From assembly GCF_017948245.1 (NCBI RefSeq), contig NZ_CP072865.1, positions 1,079,501-1,143,500 of the forward strand: a stretch of DNA of 64,000 bases, given 5' to 3'. The position numbers and the translations under genes are program-made. The notes beneath the pieces were generated by a model that did no database searches, had not been told where the DNA came from, and worked only from the letters and a program-made list of their open reading frames with translations. Source of the stretch: Rhizobium sp. NLR16a. GTDB taxonomy: Bacteria > Pseudomonadota > Alphaproteobacteria > Rhizobiales > Rhizobiaceae. Each line of letters begins with the position of its first letter. Positions within the stretch are counted from its first letter, which is position 1. This document shows, piece by piece, positions 16,777 through 25,330 of the stretch.

Positions 16777-17989
16777 AGGCTTTGTTGCCACGCCCTTCCG
16801 TCAGGAACAGCAGGAAGGCCAGCGCAGGGAAGGCGAAGCCGATCCACGACGTCATCGTCCAGCCGCCGGTCGCATAGGCCCAGCCGCCGAGCGCCGAGCC
16901 GAGCGCGCCGCCGCCAAAGAAGGTGGCCATGAAGAGGCCGTTCAGTCGGCTGCGATGTTCCGGGTTAAGGCCGTAAATGGCGCGCTGGCCGCAGACGAGA
17001 TTGGTCGTGACGCCGAAATCGAGCATGATCGCGGCAACGGTGAGAAGGATCAGGGCGGCGAGCGAACCGTCGCTTGCGAAGTGGCTGATCAGGAAGGAGG
17101 CCATGCCGAGCAGCATGGCAATCGTCGAGGCGATTCTGGTCATGCCGCGGTCGGCAAGGCGGCCGGCGATTGGCGAGGCGACGGCGCCGGCGGCACCGGC
17201 AAGCGCAAAGAGGGCGATGCCGTTCTGCGTCAAGCCAAAAGCCGGGCTCGCGAGCAGCAGCGGCGTCGTCGTCCAGAACAGGCTGAAGGCGCCGAACATG
17301 CCGGCCTGGTAAAGGGCGCGGCGCTGCAGCACCCGCGAGGTCAGGGCCAGATGGGCCATGGAGGCCAGCAGTTCGCCATAGCCGAGCCTCGTCTTCGGCA
17401 CACGGACCGGCAGGTTGGCGCGCAGCACGATGGCGAGCACGAGCATCAACGCTGCCGTGACGTAATAGACCATGTGCCAGGAGGAGGCCTCGGCGACGAA
17501 GCTCGCGAAGGGCCGCGCCAACATGATGCCGCAGAGCAGGCCGCTCATGACATTGCCGACGACCTGGCCGCGTGTGGCATCCGGCGCCATGTTCGCGGCA
17601 AAGGGTACGAGCACCTGGACGGCGACGGAGGCGAGGCCAATGGAGAGCGAGGCGGTGAGAAACATCGCAGGCGTCGTCGACAGGGCGGCGCCGATCAGTG
17701 CCACGGCAGAGACGGCGATCAGCAGCAGCACCAGCCGGCGGTTTTCCGTGAGGTCGCCGAGTGGCACGATCAGCAGCAGGCCGAGGCCGTAGCCGATCTG
17801 CGTCAGCGTGACGATCAGGCCGGTTGCGGCAGGGGAGAAGCCGAGATCGGCACTGATCGGGCCGGCAAGCGGCTGGCCGTAATAGAGATTGGCGGCGACC
17901 AGCCCGCAGGCGGCGGCGAAAAGGAAGGTGAGCCAGGGGGATAGTGCGCGTGGAATGGCTTTATCCGGCGTAGTGGCTGAAATGCTCAT
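16775..17989 (-). CDS. MFS transporter
   Basis: Major-facilitator protein of 404 residues with 12 predicted hydrophobic segments. The family loop motif between helices 2 and 3 reads LLIVPLGDLTENRRLVLLL (motif A GxLaDrxGRr-like). Its overall form is of the YtbD/AraJ-like drug-efflux group. An inner-membrane proton-driven exporter is likely; substrate unknown. The TetR gene lies 108 bases upstream on the same strand, so this pump is a probable repressor target. The stop codon lies in the family B repeat. Confidence 0.88.
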   Translation of the reverse strand: MSISATTPDKAIPRALSPWLTFLFAAACGLVAANLYYGQPLAGPISADLGFSPAATGLIVTLTQIGYGLGLLLIVPLGDLTENRRLVLLLIAVSAVALIGAALSTTPAMFLTASLSIGLASVAVQVLVPFAANMAPDATRGQVVGNVMSGLLCGIMLARPFASFVAEASSWHMVYYVTAALMLVLAIVLRANLPVRVPKTRLGYGELLASMAHLALTSRVLQRRALYQAGMFGAFSLFWTTTPLLLASPAFGLTQNGIALFALAGAAGAVASPIAGRLADRGMTRIASTIAMLLGMASFLISHFASDGSLAALILLTVAAIMLDFGVTTNLVCGQRAIYGLNPEHRSRLNGLFMATFFGGGALGSALGGWAYATGGWTMTSWIGFAFPALAFLLFLTEGRGNKA

Positions 17990-18097
17990 CAGAAACTCCG
18001 GTATTCAAAGATCGTGAAAGTTGAATGCAAAAATGCTGGCTGCGGCCACCCGATCCTTGAGCGGATGCCACTATTTCGATCGTCTGGACGTACCCGT

Positions 18098-18721
18098 TCA
18101 GGTCACGAGCTTCATCGCCGCTTCGGCTGCGGCAACCATCTCCTGCCTGCTGCGTCCTGTTTTGCCGATGACGCGCAAGCCCTTGGTAAAGCAGAGAAAG
18201 GCGAGGGCGGCGGCATCAGGGTCCACCGTCTGCGGGATGGTGTGGTCGGCCTGGCCGATGCGGATGAGATCGGCCATCAGCTTCTCGTCAGCGGCAAAGG
18301 CAGTGGCGACATGGGCGGCCGTTTCATCGTCGAGCAGGGCGAAGTCATTGGCACCGCCGACGACGAGGCAGCCTTTGCGGCCGGCCTCGCCATGGGAGAG
18401 CTCCGTATAATACATCACCATCTGGAAGACCTTTTCGCGGCTTGTTTCCGCAGACGCGATCATGGCTTCCAGGCGCCGCCGGCCGAGTTGGCGATAACGG
18501 GAAAAAGCGGCGACAAAGATACCGCGCTTGTCCTTGAACGCCTTGTAGATGCTGCCCGAGGCAAGGCCCATCCCCTCGGCCAGATCGCTGATGGAGGTGG
18601 CGTGATAGCCGCGTTCGGAAAAGACCCGCAGGGCCGCATCCAGGGCCGCGTCCATATCGAACTCCCGCGGACGGCCACGGCTGCGGGTTTTTTGATCTGA
18701 TGTGAGGTCGGCGATGGTCAT
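18098..18721 (-). CDS. TetR-family transcriptional regulator
   Basis: Repressor-type regulator of 207 residues. The N-terminal HTH is clear (ALDAALRVFSERGYHATSIS, DLAEGMGLASGSIYKAFKDK) after an Arg-rich arm (KTRSRGRPREF). The C-terminal ligand domain begins near 85 and has cysteines in RKGCLVVGG and AFLCFTKGL. It lies upstream of the MFS gene on the same strand and is likely its regulator. The upstream region holds GGAA-7-TTCC (about 18732-18750), a possible operator, weakly supported. Confidence 0.9.
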   Translation of the reverse strand: MTIADLTSDQKTRSRGRPREFDMDAALDAALRVFSERGYHATSISDLAEGMGLASGSIYKAFKDKRGIFVAAFSRYRQLGRRRLEAMIASAETSREKVFQMVMYYTELSHGEAGRKGCLVVGGANDFALLDDETAAHVATAFAADEKLMADLIRIGQADHTIPQTVDPDAAALAFLCFTKGLRVIGKTGRSRQEMVAAAEAAMKLVT

Positions 18722-18782
18722 GGCCCCTAATTAGGGAACGATCATTTCCAAATCAAGCGGAATTTTCTGCTATGCAGCAAAT

Positions 18783-19700
18783 TCAGAGATCGAGTACCCA
18801 TGTCTGCCCGTTCGCCTCCGGGCCGAACATCCGATGTCTCTCCTCGGAGACAAGTCGGAAGCCGGCCTTGACGTAGATCGCGCGGGCCGTATCCAGCATG
18901 TCGTTCGTCCAGAGCGAAAGCTGGCGATAGCCCTTGTGTCTGGCGAATCGGATGCATTCCTCGACCAGTAGCTTGCCGAGCCCGAGCCCGCGGGCGGATT
19001 TGTCGACATAGAGCAGGCGCAGCTTGGCGATGCCGTCGCCGCCATTGGTGACGAGGACCGAGCCGATATTGACGCCGCCGCGCTCGGCGATCCAGCAATA
19101 TTCCTTCTCGGGATCGAAATTGGCGAGGAATTTGCCGGCGACCTCGGCGATCAGCGCCTCGAAGCGCAGGTCCCAGCCATATTCGTCGGTATAGAAGCGG
19201 CTCTGGCTCTCGACGATCCAGCCGATATCGCCGGCGCGATGGGCACGGATGATCGCCGGCACGGGCTTTGCCGCCGGGTCGAGCAGGGCGCGGATCGTGT
19301 TCATGGCCGAGACGACCGCCTGCGGCTCGCTGGCTGCAAGCGTGTCGAAACGGGCGGCGATCTGCGCATTGGCGCGTCGGCCGAGTTCTTCGAACTCTTT
19401 GCGTCCCCGGTCGGTGATAGTGATGATCTGGCTGCGCAGATCGGCTGGATCGGCGCTGTTATCGATCAGCCCTTCGGCGCGGAAACGCTTGAGGATGCGG
19501 CTGAGATAGGCCGGATCGAGATGCAGGTCGCGGGCGAGTGCGGTGGCGCTGACGCCCGCATGCGAGCCGATCTCGAAAAGGATGCGGGCATCCGTCAGTG
19601 TGTAGGGCGAGTCGAGATAGGCCTTGTTCAGGAGGCCGAGGAAATTCGTGTAAAAGCGGTTGAAGTCGCGGGCGGTTTCGATGAGGGCGATGTCGGACAT
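18783..19700 (-). CDS. MarR-family regulator fused to a GNAT acetyltransferase
   Basis: Bifunctional protein of 305 residues. Residues 1-145 are a MarR winged helix (TLTDARILFEIGSHAGVSAT, LHLDPAYLSRILKRFRAEGL, DRGRKEF). Residues about 150-305 are a GNAT N-acetyltransferase with the acetyl-CoA loop ARGLGLGKLLVEECIRFAR (R/Q-x-x-G-x-G/A type) and a C-terminal YVKAGFRLVSEERH. Such fusions are a known family, thought to modify small molecules whose levels the MarR half senses; the substrate is unknown. The start at 19700 has TGGAGATCACC before it. The upstream region carries two TGAGTCAAC elements that look like its operator. Confidence 0.9.
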   Translation of the reverse strand: MSDIALIETARDFNRFYTNFLGLLNKAYLDSPYTLTDARILFEIGSHAGVSATALARDLHLDPAYLSRILKRFRAEGLIDNSADPADLRSQIITITDRGRKEFEELGRRANAQIAARFDTLAASEPQAVVSAMNTIRALLDPAAKPVPAIIRAHRAGDIGWIVESQSRFYTDEYGWDLRFEALIAEVAGKFLANFDPEKEYCWIAERGGVNIGSVLVTNGGDGIAKLRLLYVDKSARGLGLGKLLVEECIRFARHKGYRQLSLWTNDMLDTARAIYVKAGFRLVSEERHRMFGPEANGQTWVLDL

Positions 19701-19843
19701 GGTGATCTCCAGGGGGAGATCTCGCCAGACTGCTGACAAGGCCCGCTCCTCGCTCGCCGTCATCCTCGGCCTTGTGCCGAGATCTGCTGGCCTATCGACC
19801 GGAAGCAGACGCTCGGGACAAGCCCGAGCATGTCGAAAGAAGG

Positions 19844-19923
19844 GTTGGCCGACTGAGTCAACACACTGACAATAGTCTCCGTATGACGACCATTGTCATG
19901 CATTTAGTTGACTGAGTCAACTA
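19844..19923. promoter_or_regulatory. Paired palindromic operators upstream of the MarR-GNAT gene
   Basis: TAGTTGACT-G-AGTCAACTA (19905-19923) is a perfect palindrome with nine-base arms. A second, partial copy, GTTGGCCGACTGAGTCAAC, lies at 19844-19862. Both share GACTGAGTCAAC; centres are about 60 bases apart, close to six helical turns. They lie 145-225 bases before the MarR-GNAT start, in a gap with no other start codon, so autoregulation is the simplest reading. Confidence 0.6.
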
Positions 19924-19937
19924 CATGTCGACGCGCA

Positions 19938-20657
19938 TCAAGCGGCTTCCTCTTCCACATCTTCCTCTGCGCCAAGGACGAATTCGACCGCAGCCCGGGC
20001 ATGGATCGCCGTGGTGTCGAAGCCCGGCAGCGGCAGACGGTCGGGATCGAGGATCAGACAAATCTCGGTGCAGCCGAGGATGATACTGTCGGCGCCGTTT
20101 TCCACGGCGTGGTCGATGATATCGATGAGCTTCTCGCGCGAGCGGTCATGCACCTTGCCGGCGCACAGTTCGTTGAAGATGATGTCGTGCACAGTGGTGC
20201 GGTCGGCGGCGTTGGGCACCATGATGTCGATGCCAAGGTTCTTCATGCGGTCGGCGTAGAAGCCGTGCTCCATCGTGTAGCGGGTGGCAAGCAGCAGCGG
20301 GCGCTTGCGGCCGGCGGCATGCAGCGATTTCGCCGTTTCGTCGATGATGTGGATCAGCGGCACGGAAATCCTTGCCGCGACTTCCTCGGCGATCAGGTGC
20401 ATGGTATTGGTGCAGATGAGGACGCAATTGGCGCCGGCGATCTGCAGGCGCAAGGCCACGTCGGCGAGGCGGCGGGCGGCTCCATCCCAGTTGCCGGCCT
20501 TCTGAAGCGCGACGATCTCTTCAAAATTGACGGAATGCATTATGACCTCGGCCGAGGCGAGGCCGCCCTTGCGGGTGCGCACCATCTCGTTGACCAGCCG
20601 GTAATAGACCGCCGAACTTTCGAAACTCATGCCGCCGATCAGGCCGATCGTTTCCAT
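19938..20657 (-). CDS. Aspartate/glutamate racemase family protein
   Basis: Cofactor-independent amino-acid racemase of 239 residues. Both catalytic cysteines are visible: CTNTMH near residue 83 and LGCTEI near 195, in the usual pseudo-symmetric halves; the family N-terminus METIGLIGGMSFESSAVYY is present. Converting an L- to a D-amino acid (Asp or Glu) is the family reaction. The start is taken at 20657 because the upstream extension is Arg-rich and lies beyond a GGGAGC ribosome-like site. Divergent from an Lrp-type regulator, a common pairing for amino-acid enzymes. Confidence 0.9.
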   Translation of the reverse strand: METIGLIGGMSFESSAVYYRLVNEMVRTRKGGLASAEVIMHSVNFEEIVALQKAGNWDGAARRLADVALRLQIAGANCVLICTNTMHLIAEEVAARISVPLIHIIDETAKSLHAAGRKRPLLLATRYTMEHGFYADRMKNLGIDIMVPNAADRTTVHDIIFNELCAGKVHDRSREKLIDIIDHAVENGADSIILGCTEICLILDPDRLPLPGFDTTAIHARAAVEFVLGAEEDVEEEAA

Positions 20658-20812
20658 CTCTTCATGCTCCCATGCTTCAACTTTCGGAAATGATGCCGCA
20701 ATGCCGGCGCGACGTGTTTGCGTTGTTTGTCCTGCGCGTCTAATGTGTGCTATTATTTTGCGCGGTTTGGAGGGGTGGCGCAAAATTAAGGCGGAGGGTT
20801 CACTTCTCACAC

Positions 20813-21277
20813 ATGCTGGATGATCGCGACAGACGTATTCTCGATATGCTGCAGAAGGATGCGGGCATCTCCGTAACCAACCTTGCCGAGCGCGTAGCGC
20901 TTTCGGTGTCGGCCTGCTCGCGGCGCATCCAGCGGCTGGAGGAAAGCGGCCATATCGCCCGGCGCATCGTCGTGCTCGACCGCGAAAGGATGGGCGTTCC
21001 GACGACGGTCTTCGCGCTGGTGAAGACGGCGCATCATTCCGATGAATGGACGGAAAGCTTCCGCCGGATCATCAGCGACATTCCCGAGATCGTCGAGGCC
21101 CACCGGTTGACCGGCAATCACGATTACATCCTGAAGATCGTCCTGCCGCGCGTCGAGCACTACGACGTGATCTACAAGCAGATCGTGCGCAAGCTGGAAC
21201 TCTTCGACGTCTCGGCGTCGATCTCCATGGAAGAATTGAAACATGGAATGGCGATACCCGTGGGTTACGCCCGGTGA
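20813..21277 (+). CDS. Lrp/AsnC-family transcriptional regulator
   Basis: Feast/famine regulator of 154 residues. The N-terminal HTH is MLDDRDRRILDMLQKDAGIS, TNLAERVALSVSACSRRIQR; the C-terminal RAM ligand domain runs from about 65 (VPTTVFALVKTAHHS, VEAHRLTGNHDYILKIVLP). The Asp-aromatic pattern GNHDYIL is the family's effector-proximal loop. It is divergent from the aspartate/glutamate racemase gene, which it probably controls in response to an amino acid. The start at 20813 follows GGAGGGTTCACTTCTCACAC. Confidence 0.92.
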   Translation: MLDDRDRRILDMLQKDAGISVTNLAERVALSVSACSRRIQRLEESGHIARRIVVLDRERMGVPTTVFALVKTAHHSDEWTESFRRIISDIPEIVEAHRLTGNHDYILKIVLPRVEHYDVIYKQIVRKLELFDVSASISMEELKHGMAIPVGYAR

Positions 21278-21450
21278 ACCGTGCCATGCGGAAAAAATAA
21301 GGTCGGAATGCAGGAGGAGCCGATAATCCTCAGTGCCATCGGCAGCGATTAATTTGTCTCGATACGGAACGTTTTTCGTTATATTATGTTCACCTTTGGT
21401 TCAGGAGGAGGGGAGGATATTCCTCCTCTTGGAGGAAGAGGAGAACAGTC

Positions 21451-21990
21451 ATGAGAAAGCTGGCAATCGTCACGTTGGCCTTGATCGTGGGTGCCCCCGG
21501 CGTCACGCCGGCTCAGGCGTTTCCGGCTATCAACCCACCCAGGATCGAAGCACAGCAGCAAATCGAGCAAGTGCAGTGGCGTGGCCACGGCGGTCATTGG
21601 GGTGGCGGTTATCATGGAGGCGGGTATCACGGCCATCATCACCACAATGGATCGGGCTGGGGCTGGGCCTTGGGCGGTCTGGCCGTTGGCACCATCATTG
21701 GCGGCGCGTTGGCGCAGCCCTATTACGGCTCGTACTACGGTTCACCCTACGGCTATTACGGTTCGCCTTACCGCTATTATGGCTCGCCCTACGGCTACTA
21801 CCGCCGGCCTTTCGGGTATTACGGCGGCTATTATGGCCGGCCCTATCGGGCCTATGCGTCGTCTGCCTACTATGGAGGGGGCGGCAGCCACGAGAGCTGG
21901 TGCTATGCCCGGTATCGTTCGTACAGAGCGTATGACAATACCTTCCAGCCCTATTCTGGCCCCCGTCGTCAGTGCATTGGTCCCTATTGA
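21451..21990 (+). CDS. Secreted Gly/Tyr/His-rich protein with a BA14K-like C-terminus
   Basis: Protein of 179 residues. It has a signal peptide (MRKLAIVTLALIVGAPGVTPAQA), a His/Gly-rich region (GGYHGGGYHGHHHHNGSGWG), a hydrophobic glycine-rich segment (WALGGLAVGTIIGGALA) and a run of YGSPYGYY-type repeats. The last 30 residues, with WCYARYRSYRAYDNTFQPY and a final Cys, match the BA14K domain of Brucella and Rhizobium, described as lectin-like. Surface or periplasmic location is likely. It has its own promoter region (AT-rich near 21375-21395), AGGAGGGGAGG, and a clear terminator behind it. Confidence 0.85.
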   Translation: MRKLAIVTLALIVGAPGVTPAQAFPAINPPRIEAQQQIEQVQWRGHGGHWGGGYHGGGYHGHHHHNGSGWGWALGGLAVGTIIGGALAQPYYGSYYGSPYGYYGSPYRYYGSPYGYYRRPFGYYGGYYGRPYRAYASSAYYGGGGSHESWCYARYRSYRAYDNTFQPYSGPRRQCIGPY

Positions 21991-22026
21991 TCGGCACTGA
22001 CGCCATCTGCGTTATGAACTGGTTTC

Positions 22027-22065
22027 AGGCCGCCCAACTTCTTCGGATCCGTCGGGCGGCCTTTT
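22027..22065 (+). terminator. Rho-independent terminator after the BA14K-like gene
   Basis: AGGCCGCCC (22027-22035) pairs with GGGCGGCCT (22054-22062) around an 18-base loop, and is followed by a T-run (TTTT, 22062-22065). It lies 37 bases past the stop and before the NDH-2 gene. Confidence 0.75.
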
Positions 22066-22168
22066 CGGCTGCGATCGGCGCAGGGGAGACATGCCGAAAC
22101 GGCGGTTGGCAAGCTTTGCGCCGAGGCCCACATTGTCTTTCAGCGAAATGGCGCAAAAGGGGCAGGTC

Positions 22169-23434
22169 ATGGGCGATCATCACGTCGTCGTTGTCGGCGG
22201 CGGATTCGGCGGGCTGCAGCTCGTCAACGGGTTGAGAGACGCAGGCGTGAAGATCACGCTCGTCGACCGGCGCAACCACCATCTCTTCCAGCCGCTGCTC
22301 TATCAGGTGGCGACGACCATTCTATCCACCTCGGAAATCGCCTGGCCGATTCGCCGCCTCTATGCCGATCGGCCCGACGTGACGGTGCTGCTCGGCGAAG
22401 TCACCGATGTCGACAGTGGCGCAAAGACGGTCTCGTTACGCAGCGGCATGACTCTGGGTTACGACACGCTGGTGCTGGCGACCGGGGCGACACATGCCTA
22501 TTTCGGCCATGACGAATGGGAGCCGGTGGCGCCCGGCCTCAAGACGCTGGAGGACGCGACGACGATCCGCCGGCGGGTGCTGCTCGCCTTCGAGAAGGCG
22601 GAGATGGAGGCCGATCCGGCGATACGCGATGCGCTGCTGACCTTCACCATCGTCGGCGCCGGGCCAACCGGGGTCGAGCTTGCCGGCATTATCGCCGAGC
22701 TCGCGCATTTCACGCTGCCGGACGAATTCCGCAACATCGATACGCGCAAGACCCGCGTCGTGCTGGTCGAGGCCGGCCCGCGGGTGCTGCCGACCTTCGC
22801 CCAGGAGCTTTCGGCTTATGCACAAAAGGCGCTGGAGAAACTCGGGGTCGAGGTCCTCCTCGGCAAGCCGGTGACGGAGTGCGGCGCCGACGGCGTGCAG
22901 ATCGGGGAGACCTTCATCCCTAGCCGGACGATCGTCTGGGCCGCCGGCGTTACGGCTTCGCCGGCCGCCCGGTGGCTTGACGTGCCGGCCGACCGGGCGG
23001 GGCGTGTGGTTGTCGAAAAGGATCTGAGCGCGCCCGGCCTGCCCGATGTCTTCGTCATCGGCGACACGGCCTCCGTGATGCGCGAGGACGGCAAACCGGT
23101 GCCGGGTATCGCACCCGCCGCCAAGCAACAGGGCGCTTATGTCGCCAAGGTCATCCGCGCGCGTCTTTCGGGCAAGCCGGCACCGGCGCCCTTCAAATAC
23201 TGGCACCAGGGCAGTCTGGCGACGATCGGCAAGAGTGCCGCGATCATCGATTTCGGCCGGATCAAGCTCAAAGGCTGGATTGCCTGGTGGATCTGGGGCC
23301 TTGCCCATATCTACTTCCTGATCGGCACCCGCTCGCGCTTCTCCGTCGCCTGGAGCTGGCTGTGGATTTATCTGAGCGGCCAGCACAGCGCCCGGCTGAT
23401 CACTCAGCGGGAGACGATGCGGGAGGAGGGGTAG
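22169..23434 (+). CDS. ndh: Type II NADH dehydrogenase (NDH-2)
   Basis: Single-subunit, non-proton-pumping NADH:quinone oxidoreductase at the cytosolic face of the membrane, 421 residues. The FAD loop VVVVGGGFGGLQL is at the N-terminus, the NAD loop FTIVGAGPTGVELAG near 170, and the second FAD motif VFVIGDTA near 300. The C-terminal amphipathic membrane anchor (LKGWIAWWIWGLAHIYFL) is present. The start at 22169 gives the FAD loop seven residues in; a second ATG at 22148 would add seven residues and lacks a better ribosome site. Electron transfer to ubiquinone is the expected role. Confidence 0.93.
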   Translation: MGDHHVVVVGGGFGGLQLVNGLRDAGVKITLVDRRNHHLFQPLLYQVATTILSTSEIAWPIRRLYADRPDVTVLLGEVTDVDSGAKTVSLRSGMTLGYDTLVLATGATHAYFGHDEWEPVAPGLKTLEDATTIRRRVLLAFEKAEMEADPAIRDALLTFTIVGAGPTGVELAGIIAELAHFTLPDEFRNIDTRKTRVVLVEAGPRVLPTFAQELSAYAQKALEKLGVEVLLGKPVTECGADGVQIGETFIPSRTIVWAAGVTASPAARWLDVPADRAGRVVVEKDLSAPGLPDVFVIGDTASVMREDGKPVPGIAPAAKQQGAYVAKVIRARLSGKPAPAPFKYWHQGSLATIGKSAAIIDFGRIKLKGWIAWWIWGLAHIYFLIGTRSRFSVAWSWLWIYLSGQHSARLITQRETMREEG

Positions 23435-23969
23435 GCTGCTTCTTGGGGCAAGTCACAACCGTCCTTGCCGGGGCCATCCAGGTCTCGTTGCTGATCCTGG
23501 GCGTTGCCTCGCTGCTTCAAGCCTCGCCGCTTGCTTTCGACATTCTGCGCTGGGCGGGAGCCGCCTATTTGGCCTGGCTGGGCGCCAACCTTATTGCGGA
23601 GCAGGCCGACACGGCGCCGGCGCAAGGGCGGCGGCGCGGTCCGTCTCGACTGCGGCAGCGCTTCGCGAGGGCACGATCAACAATCTCACCAATCCGAAGG
23701 CGCTCGTCTTTCTCTTTGCCTTCCTTCCGCAATTCGTCAATCCTGAGAGTTCCTGGCCGGTGGCGGTTCAGCTTCTTGTTTTCGGGGCGGTGACGAAACT
23801 TTCAAATTTCGTCATCCTCAGTTCCGTCGCATTCGGCGCGAGCACGCTCGGCGGCTGGCTCTCGCGCCGTCCGATGCCGATCGTATGGCAGGAGAGGTTC
23901 GCCGGTATCATGATGGTCCTCCTCGGCCTCCGGCTCGCCTTTTCAGGGGATGCCCGAGTTGCCCGATAG
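23435..23969 (+). pseudogene. LysE/RhtB exporter remnant, 5'-truncated and frameshifted
   Basis: The first sensible residues follow directly after the NDH-2 stop: LGQVTTVLAGAIQVSLLILG, then LAFDILRWAGAAYLAWLGAN, equivalent to about residue 40 onward of LysE/RhtB exporters. The ITPGPNN start of the family is absent. Near 23635-23645 the frame shifts; the rest (VSTAAALREGTINNLTNPKA, LFAFLPQFVNP, then WLSRRPMPIVWQERF) continues in another frame to a stop at 23969. No single frame yields a protein, so it is a decayed gene whose 5' part was probably lost by deletion against the NDH-2 gene. Confidence 0.85.
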
Positions 23970-23996
23970 CCGTCATCTTCAGCAGACACGAAGACC

Positions 23997-24029
23997 GCCG
24001 CCGAAGTCGAGCTTTCCGACTTCGGCGGC
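23997..24029. terminator. 13-base-pair perfect hairpin between convergent genes
   Basis: GCCGCCGAAGTCG (23997-24009) pairs perfectly with CGACTTCGGCGGC (24017-24029) around AGCTTTC. It lies between the LysE remnant (plus) and the alcohol dehydrogenase gene (minus), 52 bases past the latter's stop. The stem is strong, but no T-run follows on either side, so factor-independent termination is uncertain. Confidence 0.5.
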
Positions 24030-24081
24030 TGCCGGCATGTCACATTGGCGCGGCTGTCGGAGCAGCCGCCTCCCCCTATCT

Positions 24082-25128
24082 TCAGGCCGCCAGCGAGGCG
24101 ATGTCGATGACGAAGCGGTAGCGGACGTCGCTCTTCAGGACGCGTTCATAGGCTTCGTTGACCTGGTCGATGTCGATCTTCTCGATCTCGGAGACGATGT
24201 TGTGCTTGCCGCAGAAATCCAGCATTTCCTGGGTCTCCTTGATCGAGCCGATCATCGAGCCGGAGATACTCTTGCGGCCGGGGATAATCGAGAAGGCATG
24301 CACCGGGATCGGATTCTCCGGCGCCCCGACGACCACGAAGGAGCCGTCCACCTTGAGAAGGCCGAGATAGGCGTTCCAGTCGATCTCGGCGCTGACGGTG
24401 CAGATGATCAGATCGAACGTGCCGGCAAGCTTCTTGAAGGTTTCCGGGTCGTTGGTGGCGTAATATTCCTTGGCGCCGAGCTTCAGCCCGTCTTCCTTCT
24501 TGGAAAGGCTCTGGGAGAGAACGGTGATATCGGCGCCCATGGCCGAACCCAGTTTTACGCCCATATGGCCGAGGCCGCCCATGCCGACGATCGCGACCTT
24601 CTTGCCGGGGCCGGCATTCCAGTGGCGCAGCGGCGAATAGAGGGTGATGCCGGCGCAGAGCAGCGGCGCGGAGGCGTCGAGCGGCAGGTTGTCGGGGATG
24701 GACATGACATAGCCCTCCTTGACGACGATCGAGTCGGAGTAACCGCCCTGGGTGCGCGTCTTGCCGTCGGCTTCGAAGTCATTGTAGGTGCCGCTGAGAC
24801 CCGGCATGTACTGTTCGCGATCGAGGTCGCGCTCGGCGCAGCCGATGCAGGAATCGACGAAGCAGCCGACGCCGACGCGGTCGCCGACCTTGAACTTGGT
24901 GACAGCGGAGCCGATGGCCGTGACGATGCCGGCGATCTCATGGCCGGGCACGATCGGATAGACGGCGTTCTTCCATTCGTTGCGGACGGTGTGGATGTCT
25001 GAATGGCAGATACCGGCAAACTTGATGTCGATGACGACATCATCTGGTCTGGGGTCGCGGCGCTCGAAGGTGAAAGGAGTCAGCGGCTTGGAAGCGTCGG
25101 TGGCGGCGTAGCCTCTTGCAATCGGCAT
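24082..25128 (-). CDS. NAD(P)-dependent alcohol dehydrogenase (zinc-type, YahK-like)
   Basis: Medium-chain dehydrogenase of 348 residues. The catalytic zinc ligands are present: Cys in [11 protein letters not shown], His and Glu in [10 protein letters not shown], and Cys of LLCAGIT; the NADP loop is [15 protein letters not shown]. The structural zinc loop is reduced: [17 protein letters not shown] keeps two cysteines, where relatives have four (the usual SC and YC are replaced by ER and YM). Aldehyde/alcohol interconversion is the expected activity, as in YahK and Saci/Clo type enzymes. Divergent from an AraC-type regulator, which probably activates it. Confidence 0.93.
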   Translation of the reverse strand: MPIARGYAATDASKPLTPFTFERRDPRPDDVVIDIKFAGICHSDIHTVRNEWKNAVYPIVPGHEIAGIVTAIGSAVTKFKVGDRVGVGCFVDSCIGCAERDLDREQYMPGLSGTYNDFEADGKTRTQGGYSDSIVVKEGYVMSIPDNLPLDASAPLLCAGITLYSPLRHWNAGPGKKVAIVGMGGLGHMGVKLGSAMGADITVLSQSLSKKEDGLKLGAKEYYATNDPETFKKLAGTFDLIICTVSAEIDWNAYLGLLKVDGSFVVVGAPENPIPVHAFSIIPGRKSISGSMIGSIKETQEMLDFCGKHNIVSEIEKIDIDQVNEAYERVLKSDVRYRFVIDIASLAA

Positions 25129-25330
25129 GGGAACCTTCCTTTTCGTTTTGGGAGGGGTTGAATGGGATGGCGGACTATTGCCCGGAACGACGGGAGAGGG
25201 TTAGAGCGATCCTCTCAGCTTTTTGCACGATCCTGCAAAAGTGAGGCGCCTATCTGTTTGCGAAACGGCCGTGGCACTCTAGATAGAGACGGTATCGCCG
25301 GCTCAGACAGTTGACAGAAAGAGTTGCCGC

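Noticed and set aside
16955..17944. 329-codon plus-strand frame opposite the MFS transporter
   Set aside because: Product rich in Gly, Arg, Gln and Glu with no domain; the minus strand clearly encodes a 12-helix transporter.
21700..21850. Tandem repeat-like DNA, possible CRISPR or satellite
   Set aside because: It encodes the imperfect YGSPYGYY-type repeats of the BA14K-like protein in frame; no spacer-repeat pattern.
25195..25245. Possible fragment of repeat family B before the AraC gene
   Set aside because: Only a short GCAAAAGTG-like match; stems absent.
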